The translations under genes and the position numbers were made by a program. From positions 1 to 14,038 of the forward strand of contig DATGKR010000143.1 of assembly GCA_035294565.1 (NCBI GenBank): a stretch of DNA of 14,038 nucleotides, written 5' to 3'. This stretch comes from DATGKR01 sp035294565. GTDB lineage: Bacteria > Actinomycetota > Acidimicrobiia > Acidimicrobiales > Palsa-688. Each line of letters starts with the position of its first letter. Position 1 is the first letter of the stretch. Below are positions 1 to 9,138 of this stretch, piece by piece. The notes beneath the pieces are model-generated. The model had not been told where the DNA came from and ran no database searches. It worked only from the letters and a program-made list of their open reading frames with translations.

Positions 1-2
1 TG

Positions 3-503
3 GAGGGGGAGGTGTGCTATGTGGAAGGTTTCGGCCCGGTGCCCGTCGCTGTCGCCCGCCAACTGATGGAAGACTCTTTTATCGCCGCGGTCATAAAAAA
101 CGGGGTGGACATCCGAAAAGTCGTTCACCTGGGGAGAAAACCCACCCGTTTGCAGATGACCGCTCTTAGGGTGCGCGACCCGCGCTGTGTGGTCCCTGGA
201 TGCGACAGCACCGAGGGGCTCGAGGTGGACCACATCCCCGAATGGGAACAAACCCATCACACCACCTTGGACGAGCTTGCCCGCGAGTGCGCCTTCCACC
301 ACGACCAGCGCACCTACCAAGGAGCGACCCTCACCGGAGGACCCGGCCACTGGCACTGGACCCCCCCACCCCCAGGACCCTTCGACGACCCCCCACGACC
401 AGGACCTTTCGACCAGCCCCGGCCGAGCCTCCCCGAGGAGCCTCCCGGGCCGGGACTCCCCGACGAGCCTCCCAACCCACCAAGCTTCCAAGACACCTCC
501 TGA
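3..503 (+). CDS. HNH endonuclease domain protein (DUF222/13E12-like), C-terminal part
   Basis: This is the 3' end of a gene that enters from the left edge. The frame is open to base 3, and a GTG at 12 is only an internal candidate start. The visible protein has the HNH zinc-finger core of the actinobacterial DUF222/HNH family: a CVVPGC knuckle, the VDHI..W segment with the DH pair, and a CAFHH segment that supplies the second metal-binding pair. The lead-in GFGPVPVAVARQL resembles the end of DUF222, so the missing N-terminus is probably that domain. After the HNH core the chain ends in about 45 residues rich in Pro, Asp and Glu, built from four 9-residue repeats. Family members are presumed nucleases, but their biological role is mostly unproven and many are repetitive genomic elements. 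The HNH assignment is secure; activity is inferred. Confidence 0.85.
   Translation, partial: EGEVCYVEGFGPVPVAVARQLMEDSFIAAVIKNGVDIRKVVHLGRKPTRLQMTALRVRDPRCVVPGCDSTEGLEVDHIPEWEQTHHTTLDELARECAFHHDQRTYQGATLTGGPGHWHWTPPPPGPFDDPPRPGPFDQPRPSLPEEPPGPGLPDEPPNPPSFQDTS
372..479 (+). repeat. Four 27-bp in-frame repeats coding a proline-rich tail
   Basis: Four successive 27-base units inside the HNH gene encode the 9-residue units PGPFDDPPR, PGPFDQPRP, SLPEEPPGP and GLPDEPPNP. They share the pattern Pro/Leu, then an acidic residue, then Pro-Pro. The units are degenerate at the DNA level but stay in frame. They form a probably disordered acidic, proline-rich C-terminal tail. Confidence 0.7.
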
Positions 504-578
504 CCGGCCCCGCCACCCCGACAGACAGCCCCCGGACACTCAGAGCGCCTCATCGCCGAGGTGATCCAACGCCCAACC

Positions 579-595
579 CCGCCGCCCGGCGGCGG
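579..595 (+). terminator. GC hairpin downstream of the HNH gene, possible terminator
   Basis: CCGCCGCC is followed after one base by its exact reverse complement, 75 bases past the HNH stop codon. It lacks a T-rich tract, so it is a weak terminator candidate; such hairpins also occur by chance at this base composition. Confidence 0.3.
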
Positions 596-783
596 CAACC
601 GTCGGGCGGCAGCGGTCGATGCCGGCCCAACCCGGCCACCACAACAACACCCCCTGCCCGCCTAGAAACCACCGTCTGAGCGTCGTCGACCCGGCCGCTC
701 ACCGCATCGACCCGGCGTTCAGCACCGTCGAACCCGCCCTCAGCGCCGGCTGCCACCCCCACAGTTCATGCCAAGGTTCGCCA

Positions 784-910
784 GCCCGGCCGGTGGGGCA
801 GGCGGGGGGCGCCCGAGCCGGCCGCCAGGCCGGCGTCCCGGCGGTGCTGCGGGTTCCCCGCAGGGCGGGCGCCTAGGGGTCCCCGCCTGTCCCACGGCGG
901 CCGGCCGGGC
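784..910 (+). ncRNA. Candidate structured element: long imperfect inverted repeat with two internal hairpins
   Basis: Three consecutive paired blocks nest around each other. 784-791 pairs with 903-910 (8 bp). 793-807 pairs with 881-895 (14 Watson-Crick pairs plus one G:T at 798/890, which is a wobble pair in plus-strand RNA but a mismatch in the other strand). 808-814 pairs with 867-873 (7 bp). The 3' arm carries two 7-base bulges (874-880 and 896-902). Inside lie two perfect 7-bp hairpins: 817-823/828-834 with a 4-base loop, and 847-853/857-863 with a TTC loop. The whole would form a branched three-way fold. The pairings are read directly from the sequence. Whether it is transcribed, is a DNA cruciform or mobile repeat, or is partly chance at high GC cannot be told here. 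Confidence 0.4.
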
Positions 911-974
911 CCACAAACACCATGGGACCCGGACTTCCCCCGGGCCGTCCCCACTCGCAGCCCTTCGACGCCCA

Positions 975-1084
975 CCCGGCGAAGCCGCGCCGCGGGACCT
1001 CCCGGCGAAGCCGCACCGCGGGACCACCCGGCGAAGCCGCACCGCGGGACCTCCCGGCGAAGCCGCGCCATGCGACCTCCCGGC
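975..1084. repeat. 26-bp tandem repeat array, four copies plus a partial fifth
   Basis: Units start at 975, 1001, 1027 and 1053, and a fifth begins at 1079 with its first six bases. Units 1-3 differ at only two positions (A/G at unit position 15, T/A at position 26). The fourth diverges near its 3' end, where CGCGGG becomes CATGCG. Each unit opens with CCCGGCGAAGCCG, in which CGGC-GAA-GCCG forms a small hairpin. The length of 26 is not a multiple of three, so no single protein repeat is maintained across the array, which argues for a non-coding tandem repeat. Confidence 0.85.
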
Positions 1085-1300
1085 CTATTACCTATTGCTG
1101 GGCCGGGCGAACATTCGCCTGGCGCCGGGAGCCAACGCCGGTGGTCACGTCGAAAAGCTTGTGAAGCGAGCCGACCGCGATGCGCCGGGGACGCCGCGGC
1201 TGAGCCTGCGACACCGATCCGGGCCGGCCCTTCCCGCCTCCCGCAGGTCAACCACGCCCGGTGGCCTGGCTCGCGCGTCGGGGGGAACCCTCGGCGCGCC

Positions 1301-3622
1301 TCAGCGCTTCGACAACGCCCAGGCGTGCGACTGGACCATGTCGGTGCCGGCGGTCCACGTCGCGGGGCCGCGCAGGGCCCAGCCGGCGGTGGGGCGCACG
1401 CTGACGGTGAACGTCTGGGGGTTGGCGAGCGGCTGCAGCCTGGTGACCAGCCGGTAGCTGCCGGGGGCGACCCGCCCGGCGAGCAGGGCGGTGACGGTGG
1501 TGGTCGCGCCGGGGCCGATGGTGACATAGCCGCTGTAGGCCCACACCCCGTTCTCGGCGAGCGGGCCGGAGAAGCTGGCCGGCTGGCCGTCGACCCACAC
1601 CTTCGACAGGGCCAGGGGGCTGTAGATGGTCACCCACAGGTAGCTGGTGCCCGGCGGGAGCCCGCTGCCCGCGAAGCTGCCGATCACGTAGAGGGGCATG
1701 CCCGAGCCGGGCGCGTCGTTGCGGAGGCTGATGGTCACCTTCGACGCCACCTGGCCGCTTCCCGGGTCGTAGGAAACCTGGTCGGCGACGTGTTGGTGCA
1801 GGTAGGCGTCGATCTTGCTGTTGGCCGAGTTGTCCAGCGTGACCGCCAGCAGGTCGCCGCCGGCGGGGCGGGGGAAGGCTCCGGACAGCCCCAGCTTCTC
1901 GGCGAGGCGCTGGGCGGAGGGGTGGCTGCTCCAGAACATGAGCCGCCCCTGGTGCACCTCGGGGGCGAGGGCGGAGGCGATCGCCTTGGGCGAGGGGAGC
2001 GTCCCGGTGGTGAGGCGGGTGAACCCGGCGCGAAGCGCCGCTTGGAGCAGGTCGTGGCGCTGGTGGTTGCTCACCGAGCCGGTCAGGTACTGGGTGCGCA
2101 GCAGCACCTGGGCGGCGTTGGCCGAGGTCAGCTGCCCCGCCAGGCCGGGGACCGGTATCGGCCCGGTGAGGCGCAGCAGGGCGCCGAGGGCGTAGGGGTC
2201 GAGGACCAGCACCCCGTCTATGTGGGCGCCGCCCACCTCGGGGTACAGCCCGGCGACGACCTGCTCGACGGTCGGCAGGTCGGGGGAGTAGGTGACGTCC
2301 TCGAAGTGGTCCTGGGGGTCGAAACGGCCGTAGCGGGCTGCGTAGCTGGCCGGCCCCGGCAGGCGCAGCCCCGGCGGCGCCGAGGCGGTGAGCGCAGTCG
2401 CCTGGCCGGACGCGGTCAGCTTCAGCGAGCCGGCGTCGGCGGTGAGGATCCCGTAGGCGCCGATGAAGCCGCCCAGGCCCCGCGCCTCGGCGGGGGTCAT
2501 GAACGCCACGAAGTACCGCCGCACGCCGTTCCCGCCGAGCAGGCCCGGCGCGGCGCGCAGCACCGTCTCGGCGAGGCCGGTGGCCTTCCCCGCCCTGGTC
2601 AGGTCGGCGCCGAGGTGGGTGAGCTTGGAGCTGATCGGGGGCAGCAGCCACTGGCGCGGCGTCGCCCGCAGCTGCGCCTGGGCGGTCCCGATGGCGGCGT
2701 CGAGGCGGGCGACGGGCGCCTGGAGGGCTTCGACGGCGCCGAGGTCGATCCGCCCCCCGGCGTAGCGCAGCCCCTGCAGGTCCAGTCCGCGCGAGTCGCG
2801 TTCGGCCGCCTCGGCGAGGGTCGCCCCCGAGCGGGTCCCGTCGGCGAGGGCCCGCTGCTGCTCGGCGACGCCGGGCACCGCGTAGGCGGTGGCGTCCCAC
2901 CATCCGCCGAACAGTCCCCGGGCGTCGGTCAGGTCCTCGGCGGCGGTCGCCAGCTCCCCCCTGGCTGTGGTGCTGTGCCCCTTCTCCATGTTGTGCAGGG
3001 CGCTGCTGGCGAGGGCGACGCCGTCGGAGGCGGGGCCGCGGCCGAGCAGGTCGCTGATCAACGCCGGGGCCGACAGCAGCACCGCCAGCCCGGCCAGCGA
3101 CCCGGCGGCCCACAGGGCGATCCGGCGGGTTCGCCGGCGCGAGTTCTGCCAGCCGGTGAGGATCACCGGGGCGGCGGCGGCCGCGGCGAGAAGGGCGGTG
3201 AGACCGTGGAAGCCGAGCGGCGGCCAGCGGAGAAGCGCCTGGGAGGCGAGCGCCCCGGCGAGGGCGCCGAGGCGCACCCGGGGCCGGCGTTGCAGCGAGG
3301 AGGCGAACGCCGCGGCGAGCGCCGCGCCGGCGGGGGCCCACATCCACGAGCGGGAGAAGGCGACGGCCGCCCCCGAGAGCAGGAGCAGCGACTCGCGGCT
3401 CGCCCGGCTCGCCGCCAGGGTGATGAGCGCAGCCCAGGCGGCGGCGTAGAGGTTGTCCAACCCGGGGGTTCCCGCCGGGTGCGCCCCCGACAGCGCCCCC
3501 CCGACGGCCGCGCCAGCGACCAGCGCGGCGACGGTCAGGTTCGCCCGGCGGCGCCGGCCGCCGCGCGCCGGCGAGCCGCCCCCGGCCGATGCCCGTGCCC
3601 CCGCCGTCCGCGCGGTGCTCAC
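1301..3622 (-). CDS. DUF4012 domain-containing membrane protein
   Basis: The product is about 773 residues. After a short basic, Gly/Arg-rich cytoplasmic start come several hydrophobic segments within the first 200 residues or so, including stretches rich in Ala, Leu and Val and one beginning RIALWAAGSLAGLAVLL. A large extracytoplasmic part follows. The DUF4012 hallmark sits near residues 365-400 (RRYFVAFMTPAEARGLGG followed by FIGAYGILTADAG). DUF4012 proteins are widespread in Actinobacteria, sometimes next to polysaccharide genes, and their function is unknown. I chose the GTG at 3622; GGGGAGG lies upstream of it at a rather long spacing, and a TACAGT hexamer (complement of 3654-3659) could be a -10 element. 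The open frame continues to 3778, but that extension looks non-coding. The gene is divergent from the monooxygenase. The domain call is firm; a cell-envelope or exopolysaccharide role is inference. Confidence 0.85.
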   Translation of the reverse strand: MSTARTAGARASAGGGSPARGGRRRRANLTVAALVAGAAVGGALSGAHPAGTPGLDNLYAAAWAALITLAASRASRESLLLLSGAAVAFSRSWMWAPAGAALAAAFASSLQRRPRVRLGALAGALASQALLRWPPLGFHGLTALLAAAAAAPVILTGWQNSRRRTRRIALWAAGSLAGLAVLLSAPALISDLLGRGPASDGVALASSALHNMEKGHSTTARGELATAAEDLTDARGLFGGWWDATAYAVPGVAEQQRALADGTRSGATLAEAAERDSRGLDLQGLRYAGGRIDLGAVEALQAPVARLDAAIGTAQAQLRATPRQWLLPPISSKLTHLGADLTRAGKATGLAETVLRAAPGLLGGNGVRRYFVAFMTPAEARGLGGFIGAYGILTADAGSLKLTASGQATALTASAPPGLRLPGPASYAARYGRFDPQDHFEDVTYSPDLPTVEQVVAGLYPEVGGAHIDGVLVLDPYALGALLRLTGPIPVPGLAGQLTSANAAQVLLRTQYLTGSVSNHQRHDLLQAALRAGFTRLTTGTLPSPKAIASALAPEVHQGRLMFWSSHPSAQRLAEKLGLSGAFPRPAGGDLLAVTLDNSANSKIDAYLHQHVADQVSYDPGSGQVASKVTISLRNDAPGSGMPLYVIGSFAGSGLPPGTSYLWVTIYSPLALSKVWVDGQPASFSGPLAENGVWAYSGYVTIGPGATTTVTALLAGRVAPGSYRLVTRLQPLANPQTFTVSVRPTAGWALRGPATWTAGTDMVQSHAWALSKR

Positions 3623-3810
3623 CTCCGGGTCCCGAACCTCCCCACTCGGGCCGACTGTAGCCTGTGGGCAACGTGCCGAGGGGCCCCCGGGCGGCGCCGC
3701 ACGCCCCAGCGAACCCCGATTCCCCGGGTGACCAGGCGGTCGGCTCTTCCCGAACGCCCTTTGGTAGCGTGGGATCAACCAGCGGAGCCTGGGCGATACC
3801 GGAGGTCGCG

Positions 3811-5601
<1,791 letters not shown>

Positions 5602-5641
5602 ACCGCCCGGCGGCGGGCTGGCGCCGAAGGCCGGCCGCGGT

Positions 5642-6145
5642 CTACAGGTTGCGCCGCAGCTCGCCGTAGAGGGTCACCATGTCGGGGATCTGGTAGCGCG
5701 CCTGCAGCCCGCTCGGGTTGGGCAGGACCCACAGGCCCGAGCCTCGGCCGATCGTCTCGGGCTGGCGTCCCATCGGCGCCTTCGGCCGGCGGAACCCCTT
5801 GCGGTAGGCCTCCGCGCCGAGGACGGCCACCCACCTGGGGTTCCAGCGGGCCGCCTTCTCCGCCAAGGTGGCCGCGCCGGCCCGGAGCTCGGCGGTCGAG
5901 ACCTCCGCCGCCGAGCCCGACACGCGCTCGACCAGATTGGTGACACCCAGCTTGTAGTCGAGCAGCGCCCACTGCTCGTCGGGGCGCAGGAGCCGGTCGG
6001 TGAAACCGGCGAGGTGGAGCACCTTCCAGAACCGGTTCCCCGGCCGGGCGAAGTGCTGGCCCAGCCTTCCCGACACCGTCCCCGGGTTGATCCCGCAGAA
6101 GACGACGTCGAGGTCGGGGCCGAGCAGGTCTGGGACTGACGCCAC
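5642..6145 (-). CDS. mug: G/U(T) mismatch-specific uracil-DNA glycosylase (Mug/TDG family)
   Basis: About 167 residues, matching the roughly 168 of E. coli Mug. The enzyme removes uracil, and modified bases such as ethenocytosine, from mismatches with guanine to begin base excision repair. Motif 1 is GINPG at residues 18-22, with Asn as the catalytic-motif residue; motif 2 is NPSG at 143-146. RPGNRFWKVLHLAGFTDR and LLDYKLGVTNLV match the E. coli protein closely by memory of that sequence. I chose the GTG at 6145 because it places GINPG at nearly the same distance from the start as in E. coli; GGAG lies 14 bases upstream. An ATG at 6178 would add 11 residues encoded inside a repeat that also occurs at 7367-7434, where it is non-coding. 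A longer extension to 6436 is unlikely. It ends in TAG and converges with the monooxygenase. Confidence 0.93.
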   Translation of the reverse strand: MASVPDLLGPDLDVVFCGINPGTVSGRLGQHFARPGNRFWKVLHLAGFTDRLLRPDEQWALLDYKLGVTNLVERVSGSAAEVSTAELRAGAATLAEKAARWNPRWVAVLGAEAYRKGFRRPKAPMGRQPETIGRGSGLWVLPNPSGLQARYQIPDMVTLYGELRRNL

Positions 6146-6211
6146 CGCCGACGATATTGCTCCGCTTCGGAACTGCATGTGAAGAGGGCAACGACCCAGC
6201 CGGACTCGGCC
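6143..6211 (-). repeat. Direct repeat copy A, spanning the 5' end of mug
   Basis: This stretch of about 69 bases matches 7367-7434 in the same orientation. The first 29 bases (6143-6171) are identical to 7367-7395. The rest differs at several positions and by a one-base indel. The conserved part contains TCCGCTTCGGA, a 4-bp hairpin with a CTT loop, and on the minus strand the sequence CAATATCG, which could be part of a promoter. In this copy the repeat leads directly into the mug start codon. Confidence 0.8.
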
Positions 6212-6473
6212 ACCAGACCGGTGGTTCAATCCGCAGGGCCTGTGTGATCGTCGAGGCAGCCGGGGCAAATGGCTTTTGGCTTTTGCAAGCGCGCTCGTCG
6301 ACCGCGGGGGCGGATCGGTGGGCTTCTTCGTAGGGGGCTCGACGCGCCCCTGGCCACCTACGAGACCTCGGTAGAGCGCCGGTGGTCCGCCGGCCGGCAG
6401 AGGCCGCTGACGCGACGCTCCGCAAGCAGCTGACACCGGTTGCCGTGCCGCCGCGGGCTCGGCTCGCGTCAGG
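6212..6473. other. Intergenic stretch between methyltransferase and mug, no gene seen
   Basis: About 260 bases downstream of the methyltransferase stop and upstream of mug on the minus strand. Open frames exist but give Arg/Pro-rich products without recognisable motifs. I see only a short direct duplication of GGCTTTT near 6270-6285 and an ACCGGT palindrome near 6217. Nothing else can be supported. Confidence 0.5.
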
Positions 6474-7304
6474 TCAAACGTGGGCGTAGGCGACTATGCG
6501 GCCCCGGACCGGGCGCATGCGCCCGCTCTGGCGCAGGCCGTGGAGAGCCGAGCGAAGCCTCCACCCTGGCACGGCAAGGCGGGGGCTTCGTGCCACGATC
6601 TCAACGCTCTTGAAGCCAGCCGCGCGGCACATGCCCTCGAGCGCCGTCGCGGTGGGGGCGAACCAGTTGCTGTAGTCGCCCTCGAGCTCGTTGGCGGCGT
6701 AGAAGCCAACCAGGTTGCACCCCTCGTAGTAGGGGACGTGGACAGCGGCTGTCTCTATGACGGCGAGGGACCCGGTTACCCGCCGGACCCGCCGGAGCGC
6801 GCCGATCGGGTCCACCATGTGGTAGAGGACGCCGAGGTACAGCACGACGTCGAAGGTGCCCAGCGCCTCGAGGTCCATGGTCATGAAGTCGTCCACTACC
6901 GATTCCACCCGGCTGTCGAGGTAGCGATGCGCCATGTCGAAGCCGAGCTTGCCCGGCAGGCTTCCGTCTTCTATCAAGAAGCCGCGGTCGACCATCTCGG
7001 GATCGGGCAGCAGGCCCTTGGACTCGCAGTCGTCGTAATAGGCTTGGCGCCCTCGGAAATCGAGGCGCCAGACGTAGTGGTCGAGCGCGACGACCCGTAC
7101 GGCGCCGGCCGCCTCCGCTTGGAAGGAGTACTTGCCGTCCCAAGCCCCGATGTCGAGCACCGACTTGCCCGCCACATCGGGGAAGGAACGGGCTATTAGC
7201 TTGCTCGGGGGAAGGCCCTTGGTGACCAACCCGTCGCCGAGGTCGATGGAATGGAACCACTGCCGCTCCTTGATCTGCGCGGCCAGCTCCGGATCCCTCG
7301 GCAC
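6474..7304 (-). CDS. Class I SAM-dependent methyltransferase (DUF1698/CmoB-like fold)
   Basis: 276 residues. The SAM-binding motif I is VLDIGAWDGKYSF at residues 49-61, the acidic end of strand 2 is VVALDHY at 71-77, and the post-motif segment FDVVLYLGVLYHMVDP is at 151-166. The lead-in WFHSIDLGDGLVTKG (16-30) is typical of methyltransferases related to DUF1698/CmoB. The substrate is unknown; a tRNA, glycan or small molecule are all possible. The start is a GTG without a clear Shine-Dalgarno sequence. Two 60-base rows inside the gene count to about 62% GC, against 70% for one row of the monooxygenase gene, so it looks compositionally different. It sits alone between two direct repeats (6143-6211 and 7367-7434), the right one 63-130 bases upstream of its start. 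Together this suggests it was acquired or moved as a cassette, which is inference. Confidence 0.88.
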   Translation of the reverse strand: MPRDPELAAQIKERQWFHSIDLGDGLVTKGLPPSKLIARSFPDVAGKSVLDIGAWDGKYSFQAEAAGAVRVVALDHYVWRLDFRGRQAYYDDCESKGLLPDPEMVDRGFLIEDGSLPGKLGFDMAHRYLDSRVESVVDDFMTMDLEALGTFDVVLYLGVLYHMVDPIGALRRVRRVTGSLAVIETAAVHVPYYEGCNLVGFYAANELEGDYSNWFAPTATALEGMCRAAGFKSVEIVARSPRLAVPGWRLRSALHGLRQSGRMRPVRGRIVAYAHV

Positions 7305-7366
7305 AAGGATGCAGCTTACTTTTGGGATGATTGGGCGCTTGATCTTGGGATGACTGGCACTGCCGG

Positions 7367-7434
7367 CACCGCCGACGATATTGCTCCGCTTCGGATCTGC
7401 TTGCGAAGGGGGAACGCCCCAGCCGGACTGGGCC
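7367..7434 (-). repeat. Direct repeat copy B, upstream of the methyltransferase
   Basis: This matches 6143-6211 in the same orientation, with 29 identical bases at 7367-7395 and weaker similarity onward to about 7434. It lies 63-130 bases upstream of the methyltransferase start, between that gene and the phosphoesterase 3' end. It may hold the methyltransferase promoter, as copy A may hold that of mug, or be the far boundary of an inserted segment. Confidence 0.8.
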
Positions 7435-7500
7435 GGCTCGGTGGAACCTGCCCGGCAGCCGGCACGCCCACCCTTTGATTTGATCAGAGCGCGGCGCCGG

Positions 7501-9021
7501 CTAGCCCTCCACGCTGCCGGGGGGCGGTATGGTGCCCGGCCCGTTCACCGAGCAGGCCAAGGCCGAGGGGGTGTCCCCGGGGGGCGCCAGCTTGGGCAGG
7601 CGGGGGAACACCGGGTCTTGGCGGGCGAGGGCCCTCATGTCGAGGAAGTCGGTGAGGTCGTTGGCGTTCGCGTCGCGGTAGGTGAGGGCGGGGAGGTTCC
7701 ATTTGCGCTCGACCATGGCCAGCACGGAGGTGTGGTCGTGGAGGACGCTGCTCACGTACCTGCGCTTGGCGTAGGGCGACACGACCACCGCCGGGACCCG
7801 GAACCCGTAGCGGTGGAACCCGTCGTAGGTCGGCTCGCCGGGCGCCACGACGGGCGGGATCAGGTCCGGGGCGAGCGCGGGAGGGGGAGGGACGTGGTCG
7901 TAGTAGCCGCCGTGCTCGTCGTAGACCAGCACGAACAGCGTCGTCGGCCACGAGGGCGACTCGCCGAGGGCTTGGACCACCTGGGCGAGGAAGGCTTCGC
8001 CCACCACGATGTTCTGCGGGTTCTCCTGGGACTGGGTGTCGTAGTCGGGGTCGATCAGGGTGAAGGCGGGCAGGTGGCCTGCCGCCGCGTCGGCGAAGAA
8101 CTGGTCGATCGGCTGGTGGTGCAGCGCTTCGCTCGCCGCGTCGTCGGTGGGGAACAGCTCCGGCGTCGCGCCCGTCGGGTAGCTGGCCACGTAGTTCTCC
8201 CAGGAGATGCCGTGCAGGTCGAGCAGGTTGAAGATGGTGCCGGCGGCGGGAACGGGCAGGGTGAGGTCGGCGAGGACCCCCGCCTCGCCGGGGTTGGTGG
8301 ACACGGCGATGTCGTCGGTCATCCCCGCCGAGGTGGCGGCTATCAGGTAGCGGCGGTTGGGATCGGTCTGGCCGAGCAGCGAGCAGAACCAGCGGTCCCC
8401 GACGGGGAACTCGCCGGCCAGGCTGTAGGTGAAAGGCAGGTCGTCGCCGGTCCAGTAGCCCATGGCCACCCCGCCGACGATCTCGCTGCTCCCGTAGGTG
8501 ATCGGGGTGCGCACGAAGCCGTCGTTGCGGCCGTCGTCGTAGGAGGTGTGGCTGGCGTACCACTCCTGGCTCGGCCTCGACGGAAGCTGGCAGGTGGTCG
8601 GCATGTGGAACGCCAGTTGCAGCTGGCCGTCGGGGTAGGGGTTGGTGGCGGTCGGCTGCCCGTCGGCGCCGAGGGTGAAGCCGTCCCCGCGGCCGAGCAT
8701 CCCGAAGATGTTGTCGTAGGAGTGGTTCTCCAGCATGAGTACCACGATGTGCTCGATGCCCGGCATCGTGTCGGTGCCGGGAGCCAGGTGGGGGAACGGC
8801 AGCGACCCGGGACAGCGGAGGTGGCTGCGCCCGAGAGCCGCCAGGGCGGCGGCTTGGGCGGCACCTCCAGCGGCGGCGGGGGGACCGGCGGGACCCGCCG
8901 CCTTGGCCGCGGCGAGCGCCGCCGGCGCCGCCGCCCCCACGGCCAGGGTGCCGGCCGCGCCCAGAAGGAACCGACGTCGGCTGAGACCGCGGCCCGCCTG
9001 CTCAGCGGGTTCGTCCACCAT
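7501..9021 (-). CDS. Tat-exported phospholipase C/acid-phosphatase-family phosphoesterase
   Basis: About 506 residues. A twin-arginine signal lies at the N-terminus (SRRRFLLGAAG at about 14-24, followed by an Ala-rich hydrophobic stretch), so the enzyme is probably exported folded. The catalytic domain starts at about residue 89 with IEHIVVLMLENHSYDNIFG, the ENxSxDN segment that carries metal and nucleophile residues in bacterial phospholipase C and AcpA-type enzymes. It continues with TDPNRRY (219-225), VYDEHGGYYDHVPPP (near 366) and HDHTSVLAMVERKW towards the C-terminus. It would cleave phosphate esters, perhaps phospholipids or other organic phosphate. It lacks the extra C-terminal domains of the long Pseudomonas PlcH type. 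The ATG at 9021 gives a compact Tat leader, but no strong Shine-Dalgarno sequence precedes it; GTG at 9063 is an alternative. It ends in TAG and is divergent from the carotenoid oxygenase. Confidence 0.9.
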   Translation of the reverse strand: MVDEPAEQAGRGLSRRRFLLGAAGTLAVGAAAPAALAAAKAAGPAGPPAAAGGAAQAAALAALGRSHLRCPGSLPFPHLAPGTDTMPGIEHIVVLMLENHSYDNIFGMLGRGDGFTLGADGQPTATNPYPDGQLQLAFHMPTTCQLPSRPSQEWYASHTSYDDGRNDGFVRTPITYGSSEIVGGVAMGYWTGDDLPFTYSLAGEFPVGDRWFCSLLGQTDPNRRYLIAATSAGMTDDIAVSTNPGEAGVLADLTLPVPAAGTIFNLLDLHGISWENYVASYPTGATPELFPTDDAASEALHHQPIDQFFADAAAGHLPAFTLIDPDYDTQSQENPQNIVVGEAFLAQVVQALGESPSWPTTLFVLVYDEHGGYYDHVPPPPALAPDLIPPVVAPGEPTYDGFHRYGFRVPAVVVSPYAKRRYVSSVLHDHTSVLAMVERKWNLPALTYRDANANDLTDFLDMRALARQDPVFPRLPKLAPPGDTPSALACSVNGPGTIPPPGSVEG

Positions 9022-9138
9022 GCAAGGGAGCTTCGCCCGCCGACGCCGGATCCCTGCAAGCACCCGTCCCGTTCCACGGCGAGCCGACGCCGACGACCCG
9101 GGGGTTGTAGCCTTCCCTGCGGTCAGGAGGTGGGGTTG

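Larger units (their letters stand above)
504..1300. other. Gene-free stretch of about 800 bases with structured and tandem repeats
   Basis: No reading frame here encodes a recognisable protein. The frames that stay open are arginine-, proline- and glycine-rich products of high GC and cross the repeats without conserved motifs. The stretch lies between the 3' end of the HNH gene and the 3' end of the DUF4012 gene. A GC hairpin with 8-base arms separated by one base (579-586 with 588-595) follows the HNH gene. An extended inverted repeat (784-910) and a 26-bp tandem array (975-1084) fill much of the rest. From 1085 to 1300 I see nothing definite. Confidence 0.6.

Noticed and set aside
975..1084. 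CRISPR array
   Set aside because: The 26-bp units are contiguous with no spacers between them, and there are no cas genes in the window.
5605..5618. Hairpin GCCCG-GCGG-CGGGC between the monooxygenase and mug as a terminator
   Set aside because: Only five pairs and no T tract; expected by chance at this GC content, so not listed as a feature.
6146..6436. N-terminal extension of the mug product by up to 97 residues
   Set aside because: The added residues are low-complexity, cross a repeat that is non-coding at its other copy, and have no counterpart in the family, whose members begin shortly before GINPG.
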